Of a stretch of 64,000 bases of DNA, positions 39,533-51,632 are shown in pieces. Location: the NCBI RefSeq assembly GCF_032118995.1, contig NC_092657.1, forward strand, positions 1,237,891 to 1,301,890, written 5' to 3'. The stretch is from Asterias amurensis (lineage: Eukaryota; Echinodermata; Asteroidea; Forcipulatida; Asteriidae). Position numbers and translations under genes: made by a program. How positions within the stretch are numbered: the stretch's first letter is position 1; every line of letters starts with the position of its first letter. The notes under the pieces are model-generated. The model was not told where the DNA came from. It was given only the letters and a program-made list of their open reading frames with translations, and searched no databases.

Positions 39533-41035
39533 CCTCGGAAATTTCTTCTCTCCGAATTGCCTCAGAATTTAACCAAAGGAAGTTCGTCATGTGTAAAAGA
39601 CAGTCTCCAAGTTACAGGTTGCTGGAACAATAGGATGGGTCTCAAATGTTCATTTTAATCTGGATTTTAAACCGTCGTACTATCCGAAATAAGGCATTAT
39701 CTCAAAAAGTAGCCATCGTAGACGACTAAAACCAAGATTTTCCTGCTCCTCGCCCCCAATTACACCTGGGTATGAAATTTCAGGCGATTTGGAAGACACA
39801 AATTTCGGCCGATTTTTGAAAAAACGACAAGGGGGTAGGTAGCTTGACGTTTTTTCACCCTCGGAAATTTTTTCTCTCCGAATTGCCTCAAAATTTAACC
39901 AAAGGAAGTTCGTCATGTGTAAAAGACAGTCTCCAGGTTACAGGTTGCTGGAACAATAGGATGGGTCTCAACTTTTCATTTTAATCTGGATTTTAAACCG
40001 TCGTACTATCCGAAATAAGGCATTATCTCAAAAAGTAGCTATCGTAGACGACTAAAACCAAGATTTTCCTGCTCCTCGCCCCCAGTTGCACCTAGGTATG
40101 AGATTTCAGGCGATTGTGAAGACACAAATTTCGGCCGAATTTTGAAAAAACGACAAGGGGGTTAGGTAAGCTTGACGTTTTTTCACCCTCGGAAATTTTT
40201 TCTCTCCGAATTGCTTCAAAATTTAACCAAAGGAAGTTCGTCATGTGTAAAAGACAGTCTCCAAGTTACAAGTTGCTGAAACATTAGGATGGGTCTCAAA
40301 TATTCATTTTAATCTGGATTTTAAACCGTCGTACTATCCGAAATAAGGCATTATCTCAAAAAGTAGCAATCGTGTAGACGACTAAAACCAAGATTTTCCT
40401 GCTCCTCGCCCCCAATTACACCTAGGTATGAAATTTCAGGCGATCTGGAAGACACAAATTTCGGCCGATTTTTGAAAAAACGACAAGGGGGTTAGGTAAG
40501 CTTGACGTTTTTTCACCCTCGGAAAATTTTCTCTCCGAATTGCCTCAAAATTTAACCAAAGGAAGTTCGTCATGTGTAAAAGACAGTCTCCAAGTTACAG
40601 GTTGCTGGAACAATAGGTTGCGCCTCAAATATTCATTTTAATCTGGATTTTAAACGGTCGTATATACTATCCGAAATAAGGCATTATCTTAAAAAGTAGC
40701 AATCGTGTAGACGACTAAAACCAAGATTTTCCTGCTCCTCGCCCTCAATTACACCTGGGTATGAAATTTCAGGCGATTGTGAAGACACAAATTTCGGCCG
40801 ATTTTTGAAAAAACGACAAGGGGGTGGTAAGCTTGACGATGGCTAAGAAAAAAAACGACACGGGGGTAGGGTAGGTAAGCTTGCCATTTTTTCACCCTCG
40901 GAAAAACTTTTTCTCTCCGAATTGTCTCAAAATTTAACCAAAGGAAGTTCGTCATGTGTAAAAGACAGTCTCCAAGTTACAGGTTGCTGGAACAATAGGT
41001 TGCGCCTCAAATATTCATTTTAATCCAGATTTTGA
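39533..41035. repeat. ~328-bp tandem repeat, about 4.5 units
   Basis: Units start near 39533, 39858, 40185, 40515 and 40893, each with TCTCCGAATTGCCTCAAAAT and ACCAAGATTTTCCTGCTCCT. The fourth interval is longer because of a local duplication of the AAACGACAAGGGGG segment. A short related piece also sits at 38600-38690. Confidence 0.94.
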
Positions 41036-42239
41036 GGTACCGTTATATCGAAAACCAGGCATTATCAGTCTGGTACCCTATAGTTGGTCTCATAACCAAT
41101 GCTTCGTACTCAGCAATTTGCCGCATACACATGTATTTAAAATGGTCTCCAAGCATGCAGTTGACTCTTGCCGTCTCCGTGGACGATATTTAGAGCCTTT
41201 TTGATAAGGTTTTTAATCTTCAGGGAACTGTTCAGGCAAGATTACTGTATATTCGTATATTCTGATTCAATACTACGTCTTTCACCCCTCTGAAGAAACG
41301 CCGGTATAAGCAATGTTTGTGACTTCTATGTTTATGGCATCGTAGCATACACTACGTTTAGCTGGTATGCTAGCTCTATGGTCTACTGTTCACATTACAA
41401 TGCGCGATTTAGCCCAGGTTGGACTCCTCCGTTGCAGGCAACGACTGACGTCCTACCAGGGCTGTGCGCGATTGTGTGTTTTCGCTCCCTATAATTCTAT
41501 GTTATTCAGTATAGGTTGTTGTTTTCCTTATGGTTTTTTTTCAGGGATTGTGTCTGATTATTCACTGCAGACGTACAAGAATAATACTATAGCCTATATC
41601 TTACATCAATGTTTTGAAATGAGAATTGGCCTTAAGTCTGGCACTGTGAATATAAAAAAAATCATAATATTGTCAACACTTCTATTATTTACACATGCAC
41701 ATACACTTGAAGTTTTAATTATTGTAAAGATTCAAATAAAATTTAGTATACAATTTTTGGCTGCTAAAATTGAAATGTGTCAGTATAAAGAGCAATTTGT
41801 TATGTGAAATGTAGAAACCCGAAAACTAAACAAATCAATAAAAAAGGTAAAAATATCCGTGCCGTGTCTTTTCTAGAATTAAATTACTAAGATTATCAAT
41901 AATTTATTACATGTAAATATTTATGGTTTTGTTTGCCACATAACGCCCTCTGTTTGAAAATGCCCCCCCCCCACCCCCGCCCAGTTTGCCCCGCTTCTAG
42001 AGACTTCAATCGCTGATATTATCTCAGTTAAATAGACCCGTTTTAGTCCCGTGCATTTTATTTATCCCAAACACCATCGAATTTGTGCATGCTTCAACTA
42101 TGTTGTACCCAGTCCCAATCTTTACATTATCTGGGGTACATCGGGAAATCCTTGTAAAACACGCGAGTGGAAGGCACTCTCTATATACGTTTGGATTTAA
42201 AGTTGTCCACTCTAATAGTAAAACTCGAGCCCATTGTTC
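41036..42239. other. Intergenic, one long AT-rich open frame
   Basis: A 146-codon plus-strand frame at 41367-41807 has no motif, biased hydrophobic composition and no splice context; I do not call it a gene. Confidence 0.4.
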
Positions 42240-43985
42240 TTAAGAAGAGCGGTGGCCCAGTGGTAGAGCTCCGGATTATGAACGCAAAGGTACTGAGTTC
42301 GAGCCCCGGCTTGTGTCTTTTTCTACGCGTAAGAACATTGGTTTAAGCGGAACCCTATGGCATAGGGAAATCCTTGCTTAATACCTAATAAATAACTTGC
42401 GAGTGGAAGGCATAAGCTACAATACATTTTGATTTAAAGTTGTTCACTCTAAGGTTTATAATTAAACTCGAACCCATTATTATCAAGAAGAACAGTGGCC
42501 CAGTGGTAGGGCTCCGGATTCTGAAGCCAAAGGTGCTAGGTTCGAACTCCGGTGTGTGTTCTTTTTCTGCGTTGAAGAACATTGGTTTACGCGGTACCCT
42601 ACGGCCTAGGGAAATCCTTGCTTAACCCCTAACCCCTAATCAATAAATAATTTGCGAGTGGAAGGCATAAGCTACAATATGTTTTGATATAAAGTTGTTC
42701 ATTCTAGGGTATAACATTAAACTCGAACACAAATGAAGTAACAGTAGTAGTGGCCCAATGGAAGGGCTCCGGGCTCTACATCCAATGGTACGGGGTTCGA
42801 ATCCCGATCTGTGTTCTTTTTCTACGCTTGAGAACATTGGTTTGCGCTGTTCGCTATGGCATGGGGAAATCCTTGCTTTATACTTAATTAAGTAATTTGC
42901 GAGTGGGAGGCAAAAGCTATAATACGTTTTGATTTAAAGTTGTTCATTCTAGGGTATAACATTAAACTCGAACGCAAATGAAGAAAGAGTAGTAGTGGCC
43001 CAATGTAAGGGCTCCGGACTCTACATCCAATGGTACGGGGTTCGATTCCCGGTCTGTGTTCTTTTAGTATGCTTGAGAACATTGGTTTGCGCGGTATCCT
43101 ATTGCATAGGGAAATCCTTGCTTTACACTTAATAAATAATTTGCGAGCGGACGGCATAAGCTATAATACGTTTTGATTTCAAGATGTTCATTCTAAGGTA
43201 TAACATTAAACTCGAACGTAAATGAAGTAAGAGTAGTAGTGGCTCAATGGAAGGGCTCCCGACTCTACACCCAATGGTACGGGGTTCGATTCCCGGGTGT
43301 TCTTTTTACTACGTTTTGATTTAAAGTTGTTCATTCTAAGGTATAACATTAAACTCGAACGCAAATGAAGTAAGAGTAGTAGTGGCCCAATGGAAGGGCT
43401 CCGGACTCTACACCCAATGGTACGGGGTTCGATTCCCGGTCTGTGTTCTTTTTCTACGCTTGAGAACATTGGTTTGCGCTGTTCCCTATGGCATGGGGAA
43501 ATCCTTGCTTTATACTTCATTAAGTAATTTGCGAGTGGGAGGCAAAAGCTATAATACGTTTTGATTTAAAGTTGTTCATTCTAAGGTATAACATTAAACT
43601 CGAACGCAAGTGAAGTAAGAGGAGACGTGGCCCAATGGAAGGGCTTCAGACTCTACACCCAATGGTACGGAGTTCGATTCCCGGGTGTTCTTTTACTACG
43701 TTTAATTTAAAAGTTTTTCATACGAAGGTTTAAAATTAAACTCGAACGCATTAAAAGTAAGAGGAGACGTGGCTCAATGGAAGGGCTCCGGACTCTACAC
43801 CCAATGGTACGGAGTTCGATTCCCGGGTGTTCTTTTACTACGTTTTAATTCAATGTGTGTCATACGAAGGTTTAAAATAAAACTCGAACGCATATAAGTA
43901 AGAAGGAGCAGTGGCCCAGTGGAAGGGCTCTGGTCTCTGGACCGAAAGGTCCCGGGATCGAACCCAGCTTCAGAAAAGTTGGAGA
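42240..43985 (+). repeat. Tandem array of tRNA-like SINE units
   Basis: Nine units, each with A box TGGCCCARTGGWAGGGCTCC and B box GGTTCGANTCC. B boxes start near 42297, 42540, 42795, 43040, 43284, 43428, 43672, 43814 and 43956. Steps are 243, 255, 245, 244, 144, 244, 142 and 142 bases. Short units lack about 100 bases of body (the GAACATTGGTTTGCGCTGTT segment). The tRNA-like folds are degenerate, so these are not tRNA genes. Confidence 0.9.
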
Positions 43986-44084
43986 CGTTTTAAAAATATT
44001 TTTTATATAAAAAAAAATACATCAATATAAAAAAGAGCATAGGTTCGTTTTAAGTTTTAAGTTTAAAGTTTCTTTCCTCAGCGA

Positions 44085-44215
44085 GTGCTAGCGGTGAGTG
44101 CCACTGTCTGGTGGGTCGAGGCTTCTCGGACGGCAACCGCGCTGCCACCACCGGGGTTCGAACCGGGGACCCTTCGCTTCGGAGGCCGACACCCACCTAC
44201 GACACCCACTTGGGT
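44085..44215 (-). mobile_element. Another tRNA-like SINE head
   Basis: Minus strand GTGTCGGCCTCCGAAGCGAA followed by B box GGTTCGAACCCCGG. Different head from the adjacent array. Confidence 0.55.
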
Positions 44216-44229
44216 CCCCCCCCAGGATA

Positions 44230-44860
44230 CCTTCGCATTTTTGACCTGATAAACCTTCGGTTCATACTTTACATAGAAAGCTATGGCATGGGATTTCAGT
44301 GCTTTACACTTAGTATATAATTTGTGAGTTGAATACTTTTCATAGGATACTATGGTATGGGAATATCAATGCTTTATACTTGGTATATAATTTATACTTA
44401 TAGTATTTGTGAGTTGAATACTTTTGATAGGATACTATGGCATGGGATTTCAGTGCTTTATACTTAGGTATGGACCATTTACTTATGAAACATAGTCATA
44501 ATGGGGAACTCTTTGGTTCGGACTTAGAAAATATTTGAGTTGAAGGCACACGCTGTAGGCATAAGTATATACAATTTAGTTTAATTGGGAAGCCCGGGTT
44601 CGCATGGTACTAAGGCATAAGGAAATCCTTGCTTTATACTTAGTAAATAATCTGCGAGTCAAAGCAAAGGCATATGCATTACTTAGGAGTAGGTATATGG
44701 GTGGACAGGGGGACTTAAAAATATAATGTGATCGGAAGGCATACACTGTAAGTATAGGCACACAATAATTACCAGGAAACATAGGCATACAGTGGACTCT
44801 ACTGTTCGAACTTAGAAAATAATTGAGTTGAATGCACACGCCGTGGGTACGGAAAATTAG
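44230..44860. repeat. Decayed body units of the tRNA-like array
   Basis: Several copies of CTATGGCATGGGATTTCAGT and TTTATACTTAGTATATAA; these match the body of the array at 42.2-44.0 kb without the tRNA-like part. Confidence 0.7.
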
Positions 44861-44924
44861 TTCACGGGGGAAACGGTATTGTTGTGAATTATCGGTTTGA
44901 CATTATGGGAATTGGGGATTGTCG

Positions 44925-44990
44925 CTGGAGAGGGTGACGGGGTTTTGGGGTTGGGTGACGGGGTTTGGGGTTGGGTGTAGGCTACCTGGG
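44925..44990 (+). repeat. G-rich direct repeat with G-quadruplex potential
   Basis: Repeats of GGGTGACGGGGTTTTGGGG and GGGGTTGGGTG give many G3-G4 runs separated by 1-6 bases. Confidence 0.7.
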
Positions 44991-45114
44991 ATCAACATGA
45001 CGGCGGGAATAAATAAAAGGGTTGATTTTCACCAGTTGGTGGGTACTCGCCGTGTGTCGTAGTATTTGTTTTAATGTGTACAATAATATTTGAGACACCG
45101 TTGTATAAAATTTA

Positions 45115-45490
45115 AAAAAATAGAAGGTAGACGGCTCAAACCAAGAATACACCTCTGTGTGAAATTTTAGGAATTTTCTTTAATTAAAAATTTTCGGCCG
45201 ACTTTGGAAAAAAACGAAAAGGGTATAACTTGGACGGTTTTTTCGTCCTCGAAAACATTTTCTCTTATATTATTTGCTTCAAAATTTTACCAAAGAGAGA
45301 AGACAGTCTCCAAGTTACAAGTTGCCGGAACAATTGGAAGGGTCTCAAATATTGATTTTAATCTTAATTTTCTAAGGCACCGTTACGCCGAAAACATTGC
45401 ATTACCAAAACCAATGGTTCTGATCCTCGCCTTACATTACACCTTTGCATGATATTTCCGGTGATTTTGAAAAGAAAATGTTTCGGTTGA
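45115..45490. repeat. Dispersed, diverged copy of the ~328-bp repeat
   Basis: Shares AAGACAGTCTCCAAGTTACA and the surrounding order with units at 39.5-41.0 kb, about 4 kb away from the array. Confidence 0.8.
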
Positions 45491-46689
45491 TTTTAGAAGA
45501 GAAAAAAAACCCGGACCCTTTATTTGAACTTAACTAAAAAAATACTATTTGTCGTAAAAAAAAAAAACTAAAAACAAAACAAAAAAACAAGTTGGCCAGT
45601 TCATAATCATAGCGGAGGTGTCAAACCAATTTTTAGAATGACAACATATGATAACAGGCAATCTGCAATTAAAAGGTCGAAACTTGATACCATGATAGCC
45701 ATGACAGCACCGGTAATTTTGGAGAATACGTTGGTAAGCAGTTTTTTTTACATGTAATTTACGTCAATATCTTACATTTCAGAAAAATGTATAATCTACA
45801 TGTAACACGATGATCACACAATGATCTTATGTTTTTAAGATACAACTATCCATGAAGTAGAATAATCTGACAACACAGAAAAGTCCATTGTTTCGTCTGA
45901 ATGACAGCAAGTTGCCAGTGACGATGCAATGACCTGTCCTATGCTCATAACGTTAAGCTACTTCCGGATTGCCGTTGTTTATGTTGAGCTTGAAGGTGAA
46001 ATAGAAAGCGACAAAATTACACGTTTTATGACAAACTAGGTGTTTGCACGTCTTCCACGAGGCATATTTTTGTTCTACATTATGAACTTGAATAAACTAC
46101 ATAGTAAAGCTTACCCATACAGACATTAAATCACATCAAATCATCGTAAGTATATCCACGGTGTTGACAAACTTTCAAGCATGGCTGGTGGCCATTTTGA
46201 ATATCGTGACGCGGCATCAAGCCGTCGAGTGTCCAGACCTCTACTGTGCGTTTATATGGTGTAAAGCGGTAGTCGGGTACCTTCCGTTTGCTTTGGCTGG
46301 TTCCAATCACCGGTGCCTGTCCAAGATCACATGGGTACGTAACTGGCTCCCGCAAGATCTCGCGGAATTATTCGAAGTGCGAGAATCGAAGACTGGAATC
46401 ATTAATTGAGTGATAATTAAACGTTGTTATTGTGATAAAAGGTGGTATTAAACCAATTAGCCTACCGCTTGATAGAAATTTGAAAATTTAGTGCAATGAT
46501 GACAGAACTGAGGTATATGGGTTTTTTATATTTTTTTCCCAAACCTATTATTAAGTAAAAGTGATTTGTATTGTTGAAATTTAATGTTATTGTGTTAGCA
46601 AAATTGCAAGGCTTAGACACGTGATTTAAGCTGAATTTGCGGAAATACTGACATTTAAAAATAAGGCAAAATTTAATAATTTAAAATAT
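45491..46689. other. Unassigned region with a GC-richer island
   Basis: 46150-46400 is richer in G+C and open on both strands (minus 74 codons ending VCQHRGYTYDDLM; a plus ATG at 46181 starting MAGGHFEYRDAASSRR). Either could be a small exon; nothing decides between them. Confidence 0.3.
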
Positions 46690-47070
46690 CATGAGGTCCA
46701 GTATTCTTTAACAAATTTTTGGCAGATGTTTTTTGGTAATTTATATCACATGGGCTAATCCAGCATTTTTATAGATTTTGGTTCAAAAATCACAAGGCAT
46801 TAGTCCAGCAATTACTTTTTCCGATTTAATAAAATATCACAAGAAGAAAGTCCAGCATTCTTATCAAATTTATGTCAAAATTGACAAGAAAAGAAGGTCC
46901 AAATGATTAAATCCCACTTTTTTTTTCAAGGGGCAAGTCCAGTATTTAATCAAATTTGGGTCAAAAATTGAGAATATCACTAGGGATACTAATTAAGTCC
47001 ATCCTTTGTTTTAACAAATGTGTGTCAATGTTTGGAAAATCACAAGCATTCTTATCAAATTTGGCCAAAT
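46690..47070. repeat. Degenerate ~60-bp tandem repeat
   Basis: Five or six decayed units with GTCCAGCATTCTTATCAAAT and TTTGGGTCAAAAATYACAAG. Confidence 0.7.
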
Positions 47071-47661
47071 ATGACTCATGGTTGGGCCGTGACTGGCTTT
47101 GACAGAAGGAGAAATAAACAAGAAACAAGCTTTATTTTTATTGCATTTTATAGCAAATTTATTATTATATTAATTGTTGAAATACTTGTTACATAATATG
47201 TTCATTACCATAGATTTGTTTTTCTTTTCAAAAAAGCAAATCCTACGACCATTGTTTGTTATTAATCCCAACCAAAGCATTTAATTGACACCATTTCAAT
47301 ACACCATTTCTAAGCCCAAATCCATAAGCTGTTTACCCGTATGCAAATTTTTGTGCTTAATATACATAGCAGAAAAATGTGCGTAAGCATAAGCGTAATT
47401 CATCATGATTTCCCAAGTAAGCAGAACATTTCTTGGCACGCATGCACGTTCACCATATTTGCATTGTTTCGTCACTTGTGTGCTAACCACGGGCTAGCCA
47501 GCATTAACCTTTGCTTATGGTAAACTGCTTCCTGAAATAGAAATTCTGCTAAGAGGGTAGTCGGTAAGCACAAAACAGCTGCTTACATGTTTTATGAAAT
47601 TGGGTCCAAAGCATTGGCCACCATGTTGATAAACATGCCTGCAAGGCTAAAATGTGACGCT

Positions 47662-48032
47662 AAACCTGTATCCAATTTCATAAAGGTGTTAAGCAGAAAT
47701 ACTGCTCAAAAATTTCTTTGCTAAGCAAAAGTTGAGTGGGGCACCAGCCACAACAAGGCCACCTTACTGCAATTCTGACTGGTAGCCTGTTGCTGCTAAA
47801 AGCCATCTCTTTTGTGCCCAGCAAGTTTTTGTGCTTACAGACTTTGTCAAATTGGACCCTGTGAAAACCACTTGCCCTAAGCGTGGAATTCCCTGCTTCT
47901 GTTAGCTCTGATTCTTTGCTTACGATAAGCAGAGCCATGAAACCGGGCCCAGGTTTGAACACAAGCAGGACACTGTTAAGCAACTATGTTCCGCATAAAC
48001 CGCTCTATGAAATTGGACCATGTGTTCTATCC
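47662..48032. mobile_element. Decayed family C-like foldback pieces
   Basis: Fragments ATCCAATTTCATAAAGGTGT, TTGCTAAGCAAAAGTTGAG and CGCTCTATGAAATTGGACC in mixed orientation. Confidence 0.5.
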
Positions 48033-48391
48033 TTAAAGGATTTGGGTACTATTTCAAAATGTCCACAGATTTACATTCAACTTACAGGGTTGGAAGATAA
48101 TGATAGTGGAAAGCTTCCCTTCAAATAGTACTTACTGAGGTGCTGTAGTTTTTGAAAATGAATAAAAAAATGTCATGAAGATATGTTTGTAAATGATTAA
48201 AACAAGTTTCGTCTCGAGACGAAAATTATTTTCATGACATTGTTTTACTCATTTCTCAAAAACTACAGCACCTCGGCATGTAATATTTTCAGGGAAGCTT
48301 TCTACTAACATTATCTTCAAACTGTGTAAGTTTAGTGTAAATCTGTGGACATTGTGTTTTTTGTCTTACAAAAGTTACATAGACCCTTTAA
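48033..48391. mobile_element. TTAA MITE, family N
   Basis: TTAAAGGATTTGGGTACT to ACATAGACCCTTTAA, with a central TTTCGTCTCGAGACGAAA palindrome and ACTACAGCACCTC arms. Confidence 0.75.
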
Positions 48392-48499
48392 CAAATACAA
48401 CATTCAATTAATGTATCAACATGCGACAGTCTGACAGTGTCCCTTTATACAATACAAATACTCAATGGAATACAAACATTTGCCAATAAAATATATTAA

Positions 48500-49026
48500 C
48501 AATAGACCCCTTGCACGCATGTTCACATGGCGACTGTGCCAGGCTCACCATTTTGGTTGGAAAAAGGTTTCAAGTATAATAATTATAATAATTTGGGGGG
48601 CTAATCGTCCTTACTCGCAGTTAGAGCTGAATTGCGAAGGACGCGGCTACAACGTGTTCGAGAAGCAGGCATGCAAGGGCGCCTTTGGCTGCCAGCCACA
48701 TCAACCCATTATGACCACGGAGCACAGCCAAGATCGAAGATATTTGATTTTTTCCTAAGGGAGGAAAACCGGATAGTTTCGAAAACCCTCGTGGCACAGC
48801 GGAGAACCAATGCACAACTCAACTCACATATGGCCCCGACCAGGAGTCGAACCGTTGTCACCTTGGTAAGAGGCGAGCGCTTTACGCACAAGCCAATCAT
48901 GCCACAAGCCAAGTAAATGCTGCGTCGCCAAAAATGCACACCTTACTGAAAAACGCAGTGACAATGCCCACCAATATGGTGCATGCAACATTATTCTGAT
49001 GACGACGTCAGGAGAATTGGGTCAAT
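48500..49026. mobile_element. Family F element split by a SINE
   Basis: Left part ACCCCTTGCACGCATGTTCA and right part ATGCTGCGTCGCCAAAAATG to TTGGGTCAATT match the unbroken copy at 58155. A minus-strand SINE occupies about 48565-48912, with B box GGTTCGACTCCTGG and a (TAA)n tail. Confidence 0.75.
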
Positions 49027-49032
49027 TGCTAT

Positions 49033-49192
49033 ACATAGACCTTTTCGCAAATACCCACCTGCGCAAGCGCCAACTGTTGAATGAGGTGCATTCTGATCTA
49101 GCAAGCGATCAAACTTGATTGCTAGCTAGACCAGCATGCACCTCTTTTACACGCCTTAGCGTGTTTACTGAGTGTTTGCTATAAGGTCTATT
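49033..49192. mobile_element. Dispersed copy of the 4.7-kb inverted-repeat element core
   Basis: ATAGACCTTTTCGCAAAT and AACTGTTGAATGAGGTGCAT match 4790-4865 in inverse. Confidence 0.55.
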
Positions 49193-50133
49193 TGGACCCA
49201 CCAAACAAAGCATCAGCCCCCTCATGGGTAACGCGTACAACCTGTGTTTGTGTATGGGCCAAATACCTGTGCTAGCTGTGTTAAAAATTAAAAAGTTCAC
49301 TTAAGCGCAGAATGCATAGTAATTTGGGGTAGGCCTACAAAATGTATGCACGCACACATATAAAACCTCCCTGCATGCCCCTGAATTATGCCAAGGCTGT
49401 AAAGAAATTCATAAACCTGATTTAGCAGAAAATACTTACAGAGCGAAAAATGGGTGGGTCACCAGTAAACACAGGTTAAACTGTTTAACCATTTTGGCCG
49501 TTAAAAAGTTTCTGCTAAGCAACATTTTTCTGTGCTTAGCAAGTTTTGGTACTAACAGGCTTAATGAAACCGGGCCTAGATGTAAGTGCCAATTCCTGCA
49601 GTTTGCAGAGCTATAAAATTGGACCCTGATGCAGCATTCCAAAATTAAACATGTCACATTGTTGTCAGGCTTTTGGCTCATGATTGCAGCAGTTTTGATT
49701 GGTCAATATAAAAAGCATTAGAGCTTAACAGATTGAGGTACAATTTAAGGCTCTGCTTACCGTAAGCACAGAATCGACGCTTATGGAAGTGGGCAATTCT
49801 GTGCTTACGGCAAGCGTATTTCACGAGTTAGCGGCGATTTTTGGCTTCTGCGCTCGCGTTATCAACGTTACTATGCTGTCTAAGCTTACAAGGCTAGCGC
49901 AGAAATTTTGAGCTAGCACGTCAAGCGGGGAACTGTTATCGAAAGCGCAGAATTCGGCGGTAAGCCCAGTCTGTTCTCAACACTAAACGCCCCCCCCCCC
50001 CCCCCCGCTCCCAATAAAAAAATAATTTAAAAACAACTTTCAAAAAGGTCAGCTGTAGAATTTACACCTTCGTCTTAATCCATGTCTACAATATACACAA
50101 TCAATACTGATGATCAATCTAAAAAACAGAGGG

Positions 50134-50912
50134 CCAGACTATTTCTTTAGCCTGGTTCATACTTCCTGCGAATGCGAATGCTATGCAATATTTGGCGTCA
50201 CAACTTCGCAAGGAACAACTTGCAATAGTTGAACTGTGTTTAAAGGAACACGTTGCCTTGGATCGGACGAGTTGGTCTATGAAAAAGCATTTGTAACCGT
50301 TTGTTATAAAATGCATGGTTAGAAAGATGTTTTAAAAGTAGAATACAATGATCCACACAACATTGCCTCGAAATTGCGTGGTTTTCCTTTTCCTTTGCGA
50401 ACTAACACGGTCGGCCATTTATGGGAGTCAAAAAGTTGACTCCCATAAATGGCGGACCGTGTTAGTCGACGAGGTAAAAGGAAAACCGTGTAATTTCGAG
50501 GCATGGTTGTGTGGATCATGTATTCTACTTTTACAACATCTTTCCACCCAAATGCTTTTCATAACAAACAGTTACAAATGCTTTTCAAAGACCAACTCGA
50601 CCGATCCAAGGCAACGTGTTCCTTTAACTCCTACGAAACAATCGCTGCAAAAAAAGCCACGTCTGTCCTGGAACTACATGCAGACCGCAAAGGTCATGAC
50701 CTTCATTGCCCCAGATCTTGGCCTTGGTGCCCCTTCAAAAGTTTCCAATTGACTATAAGATGTGCCAATGCAAGTGTTCTTTGCAAAATGAAAACGGCCT
50801 TGCTTTTTCGAGGGTGAAATTCCAGGTCTGCCATGTGACAAAAGTTCAAAGGTTCAAAAGTCAAAGTTCGCTCCACATTCGCTTTGCAGGAAGTATGAAC
50901 AAGGCTTAAGGC
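50134..50912. mobile_element. Inverted-repeat element split by a family E foldback
   Basis: Ends AGCCTGGTTCATACTTCCTG and CAGGAAGTATGAACAAGGCT are inverted. The family E element at 50239-50626 sits inside at a TTAA. Confidence 0.8.
50239..50626. mobile_element. TTAA foldback, family E
   Basis: Nearly palindromic over its whole ~385 bp: ends AGGAACACGTTGCCTTGG and inverse, centre GACTCCCATAAATGGC. TTAA on both sides. Confidence 0.92.
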
Positions 50913-51090
50913 TCAGTTTCAACTCAAGGGTAATATGTTTGGGACATGATAAGATTCTATCTATTACAAAGTGTCACAGCCCTTTTAAACATTTTTACGA
51001 GACAAACTCCCAGCAGGCCACATGATACTACTTGGGTATGCTCTAGAGGCAAAGTATACCTTGGGTAATTTTAACCATCAAATTTAATCA

Positions 51091-51260
51091 ATGGGTGCAT
51101 TCGATTAGCTTCCCTGTGCCAACCCTGCAGTCCTCATTCGGGTTTGCCCCTGACAAGAGCTAATCGAACGGTCCCACTCGCCCTCTCGTGGTGATGTCCA
51201 CTGGGGGCTGACCCAAGTCAGGCTGGGGTCGACCCAGGGAAGCTAATCGAACGCATCCTA
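51091..51260. mobile_element. 170-bp MITE
   Basis: Ends GGTGCATTCGATTAGCTTCC and inverse CAGGGAAGCTAATCGAACG; an internal GAGCTAATCGAACGG subrepeat. Confidence 0.8.
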
Positions 51261-51632
51261 TTGAAATGTAGATGTATACAGTAAAACTACATGTAACATG
51301 TGAAAATTCCATTTTGAGATACAATGTTTTGCTGAAAATCTACATAAGAGCAGCTTTGTCCACGCCGGCAGGAAGAATAATCCTAATAGGAACACACAAT
51401 CTGAAAACGTTACTCACAGTAACACTTCTCAGATTCAAATATGGGGGGAAAATGAATGACATATTTTTTACATAACCACATTATTTCAAAGTGAAATGTT
51501 TCTCAAAATGCTATCAATTGAAAGCTGCTGTAGGCTTTTAAACACAAAGTTTTTGTTGCCATTAATTTTTTAGAGTGAGGTCAAAAAAAATTCCCAAGAT
51601 TTTTCCAGTAAGGTTGCCTAGTTGCCAAAGAG

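Noticed and set aside
41367-41807. 146-codon plus-strand frame
   Set aside because: No domain, start context or splice signal, and AT-driven composition. Kept only as unassigned.
42240-43985. Cluster of true tRNA genes
   Set aside because: A and B boxes are good, but acceptor and anticodon stems do not pair properly and no consistent anticodon loop appears, so these are tRNA-derived repeats.
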